Assembly: GCA_905215775.1 (NCBI GenBank) | Contig: CAJMRM010000044.1 | Span: 1 to 25,814, forward strand | Reading direction: 5' to 3' | DNA length: 25,814 bases | DNA from: an uncultured bacterium | GTDB lineage: Bacteria; Bacillota; Clostridia; Lachnospirales; Lachnospiraceae | Part shown: positions 15,685 through 23,223 of the stretch, piece by piece | Layout: every line of letters begins with the position of its first letter | Numbering within the stretch: the first letter of the stretch is position 1 | Translations under genes and position numbers: made by a program | The notes under the pieces: model-generated | What the model was told of the DNA's origin: nothing | The model's database searches: none | Seen by the model: the letters and a program-made list of their open reading frames with translations, nothing else

Positions 15685-16476
15685 ATGATCAGACTGATCG
15701 TATCAGACATAGACGGGACCCTCACAGAGGATGGGGGAAGCCGGCTGGATCCGGAGCTTTATGAGGTGATCCTGAAGCTCAAAAGCCAGGGGATCTACTT
15801 TGCGGCTGCCAGCGGCCGCCATTCGGCCAGCATTGAATATATTTTTGATCCGGTGAGGGATAAGATCTTTTACATCGGGGACAACGGGGCGTATCTGGGC
15901 TGCTATGGCAGGGAGCTTTACCTGACCCGGTATAAGCAGGAGCTGGCCATGGACGTGATCGCTGATATGAAGGCCGCAGGGCTGGACGTTTTAGTGGACT
16001 GCGCCGACTGCGCCTATACGGATTCCAGGAATCCGGAGTTTCTTCATTGGATGCTCAACGGCTATCATTTCCGCTTAAAGGAACTGGAGGATCTCAGGAC
16101 CCTTTCCGCCCCCATTGTGAAGATCGCCGGCTGCCGCATGGAAGGGCTGGGAAGCCGGGCAGACAGGTTTAAGGAAAAATACGGCAGGGATCTGAAGGTG
16201 ACGCTGGCAGGAGAACAGTGGCTGGATACCATGGATCCGGCGGTCAACAAGGGAGCCGCAGTGAAGCTTCTCCAGGAAAGTCTGATGATCCGTCCGGAGG
16301 AGACTATGGTTTTTGGGGACCAGCTGAACGATATTGAAATGTTAAATCAGGCGTATTACAGCTTTGCAGTGGCCAATGGACGGCCGGAGACCCGGGCGGC
16401 GGCCAGATTCCTGGCGGATTCCAACGTAAACCATGGTCCCTTGAAGATATTAAAGCTGTTGGTGGAGCAGAAATGA
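15685..16476 (+). CDS. HAD-IIB (Cof-like) sugar-phosphatase family hydrolase
   Basis: A 263-residue haloacid-dehalogenase phosphatase of the Cof/YidA type. Motif I is SDIDGTLT (nucleophile D8, acid/base D10), motif II includes AASGRHS (41-47), K189 is the motif III lysine in NKGAAV, and motif IV is FGDQLNDIEM (D212, D216). The cap domain lies between about residues 80 and 185. Substrates are usually small phosphorylated sugars or cofactors and cannot be told from sequence. The ATG at 15685 is 8 bases after AAGGAG; an in-frame GTG at 15676 overlaps that site and is rejected. The stop overlaps the next gene's start as ATGA. Confidence 0.9.
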   Translation: MIRLIVSDIDGTLTEDGGSRLDPELYEVILKLKSQGIYFAAASGRHSASIEYIFDPVRDKIFYIGDNGAYLGCYGRELYLTRYKQELAMDVIADMKAAGLDVLVDCADCAYTDSRNPEFLHWMLNGYHFRLKELEDLRTLSAPIVKIAGCRMEGLGSRADRFKEKYGRDLKVTLAGEQWLDTMDPAVNKGAAVKLLQESLMIRPEETMVFGDQLNDIEMLNQAYYSFAVANGRPETRAAARFLADSNVNHGPLKILKLLVEQK

Positions 16477-17477
16477 TGGAAAAATGGACAAAAACGCGAA
16501 GGAGCGTGTGGATGCGGCGGGCGGCTGCTGCCGCGGCAGCCATTGCGGCGACCGTATGCTTAGGGGGCTGCAGCGCGGTGGAGACGCTGTATTCCGGAAA
16601 AGGCGAAAAGGAATATGGAAAGGCAGAGACCATGGTGGTCCTGACCACAGAGCGGCTCCGCTATGAAAATGTGTATTCGGAGGAGATCTGGACCACAGAG
16701 GTGGACGGCAGCGGAACGGCCTTTGAGACGGTCCTCACGGACCAGATCCATGATTTCTTAAGGGAGCTGAAGGTCATGAGCCTCATGGCCCGGGAGAAGG
16801 AGATCACACTCTCCAGCCGGGAAAAGGATCTGGCGAAAACGGCGGCCGGCCAGTATATGGAGGCCCTGGGCGCCGTCCAGGCAGAGGAGTTCGGATTGAC
16901 GGAGGAAAAGACGGAGGCCTTGTATACGGATTACTGGACGGCAGAAAAGCTGGTGGAGTCCATTACCGGGGATATGAATCTGGAGGTCAGCGACAGCGAG
17001 GCCAAGGTGATCTCCGTGGCCCAGATCCAGGTTTCCGACAGAACCCAGGCAGAGGAGCTCCGGTCAAAACTCCAGGAGGAGGGAACGGATTTTTTCACTG
17101 CGGCCAAGGAATACTCCGAGGATCCGGAGATCAGAAAGCAGATCAGGCACGGCCTTATGGGAGAGGAGTATGAAAAGACGGCCTTTTCCATGGCGGCCGG
17201 AGAGGTGAGTCCGGTGATAGAGGACGGAGGGAAGTATTATATCCTGAAGTGCGAAAACGATTACGATGAGGCTGCCACCAAAGTCCGCAAGGAGCAGATG
17301 GTGCGGGAGAAGAGAAGCGCGGCCTTTTACAGCTCCTACCAGGCGTTTCAGGAGGAGCATCCCCTGACCGGGGACGAGGAGCTGTGGCAGGGGCTTACGG
17401 TCAGCAGATGCCCGGCTGTGACGGCAGACTTTTTTGAGATCTTTGAAACGGTATGCGCCGGGGAGGAGAAGGTATGA
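16473..17477 (+). CDS. Parvulin-like (PrsA/SurA-type) peptidylprolyl isomerase lipoprotein
   Basis: A 334-residue exported foldase. The signal peptide has basic residues, an alanine-rich core and a clear lipobox LGGC, so lipidation at C33 is likely. An N-terminal helical chaperone-like part (about 60-170) is followed by a compact parvulin-like domain (about 177-265) with VAQIQVSDRTQAEELRSKL, DFFTAAKEYSEDPE and FSMAAGEVSPVIEDGGKYY. Part of the usual parvulin core (the GGDLG stretch) appears shortened to IRHGLMGEEY, so isomerase activity is uncertain. Its ATG overlaps the HAD stop, with GGTGGAG 6 bases before, and its stop overlaps the next start. It probably helps fold secreted proteins outside the membrane. 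Confidence 0.8.
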   Translation: MMEKWTKTRRSVWMRRAAAAAAAIAATVCLGGCSAVETLYSGKGEKEYGKAETMVVLTTERLRYENVYSEEIWTTEVDGSGTAFETVLTDQIHDFLRELKVMSLMAREKEITLSSREKDLAKTAAGQYMEALGAVQAEEFGLTEEKTEALYTDYWTAEKLVESITGDMNLEVSDSEAKVISVAQIQVSDRTQAEELRSKLQEEGTDFFTAAKEYSEDPEIRKQIRHGLMGEEYEKTAFSMAAGEVSPVIEDGGKYYILKCENDYDEAATKVRKEQMVREKRSAAFYSSYQAFQEEHPLTGDEELWQGLTVSRCPAVTADFFEIFETVCAGEEKV

Positions 17478-17968
17478 TCGCGCTGCACATTGAGGAACAG
17501 AAGAAGTTCACCTCGGGGCTTTTTATCGGGGAGCTGTTTGACCATTTCCTTTTAAGGGAGGCAGATATCGTTACCTTCAACCGGTTTACCATCGACGGCC
17601 GGGTGCGGCGGGGCTACTATACCGGAGAGGAGCTGGAGGAAGGGAGGATCGGGGAATATTCGGCCTGGCGGGTCATAAAGCCCATGTGCTTTTCACTGAT
17701 CCGGGGAAAGCGTCTTCCGGAGACGTTCCGTATTGTCCTCTGCCTGTCGGAGGAAGCCAGGAACCGGTTTGTACAGGCCCACGCGCCGGGGATCCTGCCG
17801 GAGCAGGCAGGCGGCCTTTATATCAACATCCAGTATGAAAATCAGGAAATGACCTGTGTGACAGGCACCTCCATGAACGTTTTCACCATGGACCGGACCC
17901 TGGAGCGGGAGTGGGACGAGAGCGTGAAGCGGTTTTTAAAGAGAGGCGGGATCGCGTTTACCTGTTAG
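17474..17968 (+). CDS. DUF5721-like conserved protein of unknown function
   Basis: A 164-residue soluble protein beginning MIALHIEEQKKFTSGLFIGE, with FLLREADIVTFNRFTIDGR and a C-terminal DESVKRFLKRGGIAF. The pattern resembles a Lachnospiraceae family that I recall as DUF5721; no catalytic motif or membrane segment is visible. The ATG at 17474 is set by GGAGGAGAAGG directly before it and overlaps the stop of the PrsA-like gene (ATGA); a start at 17453 would lie upstream of this site. It is the last gene of the maf cluster. Function unknown. Confidence 0.75.
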   Translation: MIALHIEEQKKFTSGLFIGELFDHFLLREADIVTFNRFTIDGRVRRGYYTGEELEEGRIGEYSAWRVIKPMCFSLIRGKRLPETFRIVLCLSEEARNRFVQAHAPGILPEQAGGLYINIQYENQEMTCVTGTSMNVFTMDRTLEREWDESVKRFLKRGGIAFTC

Positions 17969-18022
17969 GAGGCGGCGGCCGGAGAAGAAGCCGGAATCCG
18001 GAAGAAATCTTTCTCTCACAGA

Positions 18023-18060
18023 TTGCAGAAACTCTGTCTTTGTAGTAAAATAAAGACAGA
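18023..18060 (+). promoter_or_regulatory. pepF promoter with overlapping inverted-repeat operator
   Basis: TTGCAG (18023-18028), a 17-base spacer and TAAAAT (18046-18051) give a sigma-A-like promoter. A perfect 9-bp inverted repeat, TCTGTCTTT (18033-18041) with AAAGACAGA (18052-18060), brackets the -10 box and the predicted start with a 10-base centre. Its placement suits a repressor operator; no regulator is identified. Confidence 0.6.
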
Positions 18061-18084
18061 AAACTCCCGGCAGGGAGGGTTCAT

Positions 18085-19797
18085 ATGGGAAAAAAGAAAG
18101 GGGAAACAGAAACTATGGAAAAATTTTCTGAACTTCAGTATGTCCGCCCGGATATGGAAAAGGTACTGGGAGACATGAGAGCAGTCACAGAGGCTCTGAA
18201 ACATGCCGCAGATTTTGGGGAGTTTAAAGCGGCGTACATGGATTATGTGAATATGGATATCCAGGTTTCCACAGCCAGACAGCTGGCCCATATCCGGAAC
18301 ACCATCAACATGATGGATGAATTTTATGAGGCAGAGATGGGATATTTCCACGCATGGATGCCGAAATACGAGATCCTGGTAAAGGAAATGGGAACGGTGA
18401 TCTTAAATTCTCCCTTTAAGAAGGATATGGAGGAGGAATTCGGCTCCATCCTGATCCAGAATATGGAGGTGGGGCAGCTCCTTTCCAGCGAGGCCGTGGT
18501 GGACGATATGGTAAAGGAAGCAGAGTTAGCCAATCTGTATTCCAAAACGGTGGCCGGTGCGTCTGTGGAATTCCGGGGGGAAATGTGCAGCACCTACGGC
18601 CTTTTAAAGCATATGCAGAGCACAGACCGCCAGGAGCGGAAGGAAGCGTTTGAGGCCTGGGCCCGTCTGTTTGAGGGGATCTCACCGAAGATCGACGAGA
18701 TCTATGACGGCCTGGTACAGCTCAGAGCCGGAATGGCAGAGAAGCTGGGCTTTGAGAGTTTCATCCCCATGGGATATTATAAACGCCGCAGATACGATTA
18801 CAACGCAGAGGATCTGAAGGTTTTCCGCCGTCAGGTGCAGGAGGTGATCGTTCCCGCCTGTGTAAAGCTGTATGAAAGACAGAGAAAGGCCCTGGGCGTG
18901 GATACCCTTCATTATTATGACGAATCCATTTCCAGTCCCCAGGGAAATCCGGTTCCTGTGGGAGACCGGGACTATATGGTGAAGAAGGCCCAGGAAATGT
19001 ACCGGGAGCTGTCTCCGGAAAGCGGGGAATTCTTTGATTTTATGGTGGAGCATGAGCTGTTTGACCTGGAGACCAAAAAAGGAAAACGGGTCGGCGGTTA
19101 CTGCACCTCCCTTCCCCTGTACCATGCGCCCTTTATCTTTTCCAACTTCAACGGGACCCAGGCGGATGTGAACGTGCTGACCCATGAGGCCGGCCATGCC
19201 TTTGCTGGGTTTACGGCGGATAAATTCCAGAAGACTCCGGAGCTCTGCCACAGCACCAGCGAGATCAATGAGATCCATTCCATGGGCATGGAGCTGTGGA
19301 CCTATCCGTGGATGGAAAGCTTCTTTGGAGATAAGGCTGAGCAGTACCGGAAGGAGCATTTAGCCGATGCTCTGATGAAGATCCCGTATATGGTCTGCGT
19401 GGATGAATTCCAGCACCGGGTATTTGAAAAGCCGGAGATGACGGCCATGGAGCGGAGAGCCGTGTGGAGTGAGCTGGAAAAGGTTTATATGCCCTGGAGG
19501 GATTACGATGGAAATGCCTTCCTCACAGGCGGCGGATTCTGGATGCAGAAGCAGCATATTTTCCTGTATCCGTTCTATTATGTGGACTATGCCATGGCTC
19601 AGATCGGCGCCTTTGAGTTCTATACCAAGATGAAGGCGGACCGGAAGGCCGCATGGGCAGATTATTATAAGCTGTGCCAGGCGGGCGGCTCCATGGGCTA
19701 CTTTAAGCTTTTAGAGTACAGTGGACTTCACAATGTATTAAAGGAAGGCTCCGTAAAGGAGGCCCTGAAGGCTGTCCTTGAGGAACTGGAGGTATAA
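18085..19797 (+). CDS. M3B family oligoendopeptidase (PepF-like)
   Basis: A 570-residue cytosolic zinc peptidase of the M3B oligoendopeptidase group, which trims peptides of about 5-20 residues. The zinc motif HEAGH is at H367-H371 (catalytic E368), and E396 in STSEINEIHSMGME fits the third ligand, 29 residues on as in related thimet-type enzymes. GGYCTSLPLYHAPFIFSNF before the motif and the FLYPFYYVDYAMAQIGA segment near the end are typical substrate-pocket regions. The start at 18085 has GGGAGGG 6 bases upstream; an in-frame ATG at 18115 is the alternative. It is a single-gene unit, with its own promoter and a strong terminator. Confidence 0.93.
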   Translation: MGKKKGETETMEKFSELQYVRPDMEKVLGDMRAVTEALKHAADFGEFKAAYMDYVNMDIQVSTARQLAHIRNTINMMDEFYEAEMGYFHAWMPKYEILVKEMGTVILNSPFKKDMEEEFGSILIQNMEVGQLLSSEAVVDDMVKEAELANLYSKTVAGASVEFRGEMCSTYGLLKHMQSTDRQERKEAFEAWARLFEGISPKIDEIYDGLVQLRAGMAEKLGFESFIPMGYYKRRRYDYNAEDLKVFRRQVQEVIVPACVKLYERQRKALGVDTLHYYDESISSPQGNPVPVGDRDYMVKKAQEMYRELSPESGEFFDFMVEHELFDLETKKGKRVGGYCTSLPLYHAPFIFSNFNGTQADVNVLTHEAGHAFAGFTADKFQKTPELCHSTSEINEIHSMGMELWTYPWMESFFGDKAEQYRKEHLADALMKIPYMVCVDEFQHRVFEKPEMTAMERRAVWSELEKVYMPWRDYDGNAFLTGGGFWMQKQHIFLYPFYYVDYAMAQIGAFEFYTKMKADRKAAWADYYKLCQAGGSMGYFKLLEYSGLHNVLKEGSVKEALKAVLEELEV

Positions 19798-19819
19798 ATA
19801 AGGGAGAACCGTGACGTAT

Positions 19820-19864
19820 GCCGTTCGGAGCCGGGAATCGTTCTGGCTCCGGACGGCTGTTTTT
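19820..19864 (+). terminator. Strong intrinsic terminator after pepF
   Basis: A 13-bp stem (19820-19832 with 19845-19857, one G-U pair, GC-rich) with a 12-base loop is followed by TGTTTTT. It begins 22 bases after the pepF stop. Confidence 0.9.
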
Positions 19865-19892
19865 CGTACAGAAATCCAGACAAGCCGTTTTG

Positions 19893-19919
19893 CTAGCACT
19901 CACTTCATTTGAGTGCTAA
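19893..19919 (+). promoter_or_regulatory. CIRCE element (HrcA operator) upstream of htpG
   Basis: CTAGCACTC, nine bases and GAGTGCTAA match the CIRCE consensus TTAGCACTC-N9-GAGTGCTAA with a single change at the first base-pair position. HrcA represses class I heat-shock genes through this site. It ends 7 bases before the -35 box of the htpG promoter. Confidence 0.9.
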
Positions 19920-19926
19920 ATTTCTG

Positions 19927-19955
19927 TTGACATTTCCCGCCAAAGGTATTACAAT
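19927..19955 (+). promoter_or_regulatory. Sigma-A promoter of htpG
   Basis: TTGACA (19927-19932), a 17-base spacer and TACAAT (19950-19955) are nearly consensus. Transcription would start near 19962, leaving a leader of about 77 bases. The leader contains a 5-bp hairpin, CCGCC-GTCC-GGCGG (19979-19992), and AAGGAG at 20023-20028. Confidence 0.85.
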
Positions 19956-20038
19956 ATCCATTGTTGCAGGAAAAACAGCCGCCGTCCGGCGGATATATAC
20001 ATTCAGAACAGCAGAGATATCGAAGGAGTGGATTTTTT

Positions 20039-22054
20039 ATGGCAAAGAGCGGAAGTTTATCCATTAACAGCGAGAACATTTTCCCCATTATCAAAAAGTG
20101 GCTGTATTCAGACCATGACATTTTTTACAGAGAACTGGTGAGCAACGGCTGCGACGCCATCACAAAGCTGAAAAAGCTGGCGCTGATGGGCGAGTACGAG
20201 GAGCCGGACGGGGTGGAATATAAGGTGTCCGTCACCGTAAACCCCAAGGAAAAGACCATCCAGGTCTCCGATAACGGTCTGGGAATGACCGAGGACGAGG
20301 TGGAGGAATATATCAACCAGATCGCCTTTTCCGGAGCCCAGGACTTCTTAAATAAATACAAGGACAAGGCCAACGAGGACCAGATCATCGGCCATTTCGG
20401 ACTGGGCTTTTATTCTGCGTTCATGGTGGCAGACCGTGTGACCATCGATACCTTATCCTATAAGGCAGACGCCAGGGCGGTCCACTGGGAGTCCGAGGGC
20501 GGCACCGAGTTTGAGATGACCGACGGTGACAAGACAGAGGCCGGGACCACCATCACCCTATATTTAAACGACGACAGCACCGAGTTTGCCAACGAGTACC
20601 GGGCCAGAGAGGTCCTGGAAAAATACTGTGCCTTCATGCCGGTGGAGATCTATGTGGCAGACGAGACGGCGGAGCCCCAGTACGATACCATCGAGAAGGA
20701 TGAGCTGACCGATAAGGACACAGTGATCGAGACCATCGTAGAGGAGGCAAAGACCGAGGAAAAGGAGAACGAGGACGGTACAAAGGAGACTGTGGAGGTT
20801 TCCCCTGCAAGAGAAAAATATAAGATCTTAAGGCGGCCAGAGCCCATCAACGATATCCATCCCCTGTGGAACAAGCATCCCAACGAGTGTACCGAGGAGG
20901 AATACAAGGACTTTTACCGCAAGGTATTCATGGACTTTAAGGAGCCCTTGTTCTGGATCCACCTGAACATGGATTATCCCTTCAACTTAAAGGGAATTCT
21001 GTATTTCCCCAAGATCAATATGGAGTATGAGAGCATTGAGGGAAAGATCAAGCTGTATAACAACCAGGTGTTTATCGCCGATAACATCAAAGAGGTGATC
21101 CCGGAATTCCTGATGCTGTTAAAGGGCGTCATCGACTGCCCGGATCTGCCCTTAAACGTATCCAGAAGCGCATTGCAGAACGACGGCTTTGTGAAGAAGA
21201 TCTCCGATTATATCACAAAGAAGGTGGCGGACAAGCTTTCCGGCATGTGCAAGACCGACCGGGAGAATTACGAGAAATACTGGGACGACATCAATCCCTT
21301 CATTAAATTCGGCTGCTTAAAGGATGAGAAGTTTGCAGAAAAGATGAACGATTATATCATCTTTAAAAACCTGGACAGCAAATATCTGACCCTGAAGGAT
21401 TGTCTGGAGGCCAATAAGGAAAAGGGCCATGAAAACCAGGTGTTCTATGTGACCGATGAAAAAGAGCAGAGCCAGTATATCAATATGTTCAAAGAGGCCG
21501 GCCTGGATGCGGTGATCCTTCCCAACGCCATCGATTCCCCGTTCATCTCCCATCTGGAGCAGAAGAATGAGAAGGTGAAATTCCTCCGGATCGATGCGGA
21601 CGTCAACGAGACCTTTAAGGAAAAGGAAGAGGATGACGAGGCGGCGAAGGAGCAGGCCAAAAAGGATGCAGAGAGCCTTTCCGAGATCTTTAAAAAGGCC
21701 CTTGGAAACGATAAGCTGGAAGTAAAGGTGGAGAAGCTTAAAAACGAAGCGGTGGCTTCCATGATCACAGTTTCCGAGGAGAGCCGCAGAATGGCCGATA
21801 TGATGAAGATGTACAGCATGTACGGCGGCGGCGCAGACATGTTCCCGGTATCGGAGACCCTGGTGTTAAATGCCAACAACCAGCTGGTGAAATTTGTTCT
21901 GGCCCACAAGGACGGAGAAAACACAGGAAAGATCTGCGAGCAGCTTTACGATCTGGCCAAGCTGGCCCATGGAAGCCTCTCTCCGGAGCGCATGACAAGG
22001 TTCATTGCCAGAAGCGGCGAGATCATGATGGACATGGCCAGGGAAGAACAGTAA
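20039..22054 (+). CDS. htpG: Molecular chaperone HtpG (Hsp90 family)
   Basis: A 671-residue Hsp90. The GHKL ATP-binding domain shows ELVSNGCDAITKL (E32, N36, D39), SDNGLGMT (D78) and GHFGLGFYSAFMV (from G118). The middle domain begins around 260 with RRPEPINDIHPLWNKH; LPLNVSRSALQ holds the ATP-contacting arginine, and the C-terminal dimerisation part ends at SLSPERMTRF. Between the N and middle domains, about residues 209-256 form a very acidic, low-complexity linker, unusual for bacterial HtpG; E. coli HtpG is 624 residues, and this stretch accounts for most of the difference. The ATG at 20039 has AAGGAG 10 bases upstream; an in-frame TTG at 19961 would lie at the predicted transcription start. 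Probably co-transcribed with the CPBP gene. Confidence 0.95.
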   Translation: MAKSGSLSINSENIFPIIKKWLYSDHDIFYRELVSNGCDAITKLKKLALMGEYEEPDGVEYKVSVTVNPKEKTIQVSDNGLGMTEDEVEEYINQIAFSGAQDFLNKYKDKANEDQIIGHFGLGFYSAFMVADRVTIDTLSYKADARAVHWESEGGTEFEMTDGDKTEAGTTITLYLNDDSTEFANEYRAREVLEKYCAFMPVEIYVADETAEPQYDTIEKDELTDKDTVIETIVEEAKTEEKENEDGTKETVEVSPAREKYKILRRPEPINDIHPLWNKHPNECTEEEYKDFYRKVFMDFKEPLFWIHLNMDYPFNLKGILYFPKINMEYESIEGKIKLYNNQVFIADNIKEVIPEFLMLLKGVIDCPDLPLNVSRSALQNDGFVKKISDYITKKVADKLSGMCKTDRENYEKYWDDINPFIKFGCLKDEKFAEKMNDYIIFKNLDSKYLTLKDCLEANKEKGHENQVFYVTDEKEQSQYINMFKEAGLDAVILPNAIDSPFISHLEQKNEKVKFLRIDADVNETFKEKEEDDEAAKEQAKKDAESLSEIFKKALGNDKLEVKVEKLKNEAVASMITVSEESRRMADMMKMYSMYGGGADMFPVSETLVLNANNQLVKFVLAHKDGENTGKICEQLYDLAKLAHGSLSPERMTRFIARSGEIMMDMAREEQ

Positions 22055-22063
22055 AGGACGTTT

Positions 22064-23032
22064 ATGGAATATAAAAGACGGGACTATTTTATCACATTTA
22101 CCATGCTGGGAATTTCCGCAGCGGCCCTGATGGCGTACCAGTACGCCGGGGCCCTGCTGTTCGGCCTGGCTGAAACGTGGGTAAAGAGCCAGGAGGCCGG
22201 CGTTTTCCGCTGGCTTTCCTGGCTTTTTGCTTCCCCCTGGACGGCGGTTCTGGTGAAATATCTGTTTGTCATCGGCGGCGCCTACCCGGTCATCGCTCTC
22301 CTTTTGTGCCGGATCCCGAAGCTTAAGAAAAGGCCGCAGCCGCTGTCCCTGGCAGCCTTTCTCCTGTGCCTCATTGCCGCCATGGGGGTGGGAAATGTTT
22401 TTAATCTTTTGGGCAATCTGGTAAACTCCTTTTTTTCTGCCTTCAATGGCAGGACCATGGAGGAAATGAACCCGGCGGCGGAAATGATGATGGACATGAC
22501 CCCGTCCATGGTCATTTACGCCTGCTTTCTGGGGCCGTTTATGGAGGAACTCCTGTTCCGGGACATGATCTTAAAACGGGCCAGGCGGGTCGGGGACCGG
22601 ACGGCGGTGGTGTTTACGGCGGTGCTCTTCGGCCTCATGCACGGAAATCTGCTGCAGTTTTTCTATGCGGCCGCCATTGGTCTGATCCTGGGCTACGTGG
22701 CCGTAAGGACCAGCAGCATCCGCTATACGGTCCTGATGCATATGGCCATCAATTCCTTCAGTACGGTCATGGTGGCGGGGCAGGAGCTGGCGGCAGCGGC
22801 CCTGGGGGAGCTGGCTGTGATCCCCTATTCCCTGGCGTTTCTGGTTTTTCTTGTTCTTGTGACGGCCGGAGGGGCTGCGGTCCTCTGGCAGTTCGGCCCC
22901 GTCTGGTACCGCCAGGTGACCGCCCACAACGGGGAAAAGAGCCCATGGAAGAAATACGTTTACTGGAACCCGGGATTCCTCCTGTTTCTGGGCCTCTGCC
23001 TGTTTGAGATGCTTTTTTATCTGTTTTTGTAA
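22064..23032 (+). CDS. CPBP family intramembrane metalloprotease
   Basis: A 322-residue polytopic membrane protein with about seven or eight hydrophobic segments. The Abi/CPBP (Rce1-like) motifs are intact: EELLFRD (E161, E162, R166), FGLMHGNLLQF (H193) and HMAINSF (H226, N230), all in the membrane-embedded core. Family members include CAAX-type prenyl proteases and bacteriocin-immunity proteins. It starts 9 bases after htpG behind AAAGGACG, so it should share the CIRCE-controlled promoter. That suggests a membrane role under stress, which is inference; the substrate is unknown. Confidence 0.9.
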   Translation: MEYKRRDYFITFTMLGISAAALMAYQYAGALLFGLAETWVKSQEAGVFRWLSWLFASPWTAVLVKYLFVIGGAYPVIALLLCRIPKLKKRPQPLSLAAFLLCLIAAMGVGNVFNLLGNLVNSFFSAFNGRTMEEMNPAAEMMMDMTPSMVIYACFLGPFMEELLFRDMILKRARRVGDRTAVVFTAVLFGLMHGNLLQFFYAAAIGLILGYVAVRTSSIRYTVLMHMAINSFSTVMVAGQELAAAALGELAVIPYSLAFLVFLVLVTAGGAAVLWQFGPVWYRQVTAHNGEKSPWKKYVYWNPGFLLFLGLCLFEMLFYLFL

Positions 23033-23051
23033 CCGTCAGGCCGTGTATCCT

Positions 23052-23083
23052 CCGGTCCGCGCTTCGCAGGCAGGAAGCGCCGG
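23052..23083 (+). other. Hairpin after the CPBP gene
   Basis: GCGCTTC (23059-23065) pairs with GAAGCGC (23074-23080), flanked by CCGG on both sides. No T run follows, so termination is uncertain. GCGCTTCC at 23125-23132 could pair with the same 3' arm. Confidence 0.4.
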
Positions 23084-23137
23084 TCTCCTTGCGGGAGTGG
23101 ACGTCTGCACTGTTTTAAGGAAAAGCGCTTCCGGGGA

Positions 23138-23166
23138 TTGACTTTCCAGCATGGAAATTCTATAAT
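23138..23166 (+). promoter_or_regulatory. Sigma-A promoter of degV
   Basis: TTGACT (23138-23143), a 17-base spacer and a perfect TATAAT (23161-23166) form a near-consensus promoter. Transcription should start around 23173, inside the palindrome described next. Confidence 0.88.
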
Positions 23167-23187
23167 ATGTAGTAATGATTACTACAT
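23167..23187 (+). promoter_or_regulatory. Perfect 21-bp palindrome at the degV transcription start
   Basis: ATGTAGTAAT, a central G and ATTACTACAT form an uninterrupted palindrome touching the -10 box and covering the predicted start. This is a classic operator position. The half-site GTAGTAAT loosely recalls BlaI/CopY- or GntR-type sites, but no regulator can be named. Confidence 0.8.
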
Positions 23188-23206
23188 CGCGGAAGACCGC
23201 GGTTTT
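23188..23206 (+). other. Short hairpin with T run in the degV leader
   Basis: CGCGG (23188-23192), loop AAGA, CCGCG (23197-23201) then GTTTT directly follow the palindrome. The 5-bp stem is short for a terminator but could act as a leader structure; GGAGG for degV lies just after it. Confidence 0.4.
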
Positions 23207-23223
23207 AAGCTGGAGGAAGCAGT

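Noticed and set aside
17969..18015. Possible terminator after the DUF5721-like gene
   Set aside because: Short CCGG and AGAAA/TTTCT repeats occur, but no stem longer than about 5 bp with a T run could be found.
18682..19359. 225-codon minus-strand frame opposite pepF
   Set aside because: It lies wholly inside the M3B peptidase gene, including the zinc motif, and has no independent support.
19956..20038. RNA thermometer in the htpG leader
   Set aside because: The only clear hairpin (19979-19992) does not cover the AAGGAG at 20023-20028, so no temperature-masked ribosome binding site is supported.
23167..23187. Naming the degV palindrome a BlaI, CopY or GntR operator
   Set aside because: The half-site only loosely resembles those consensus sequences and no regulator gene is in the window.
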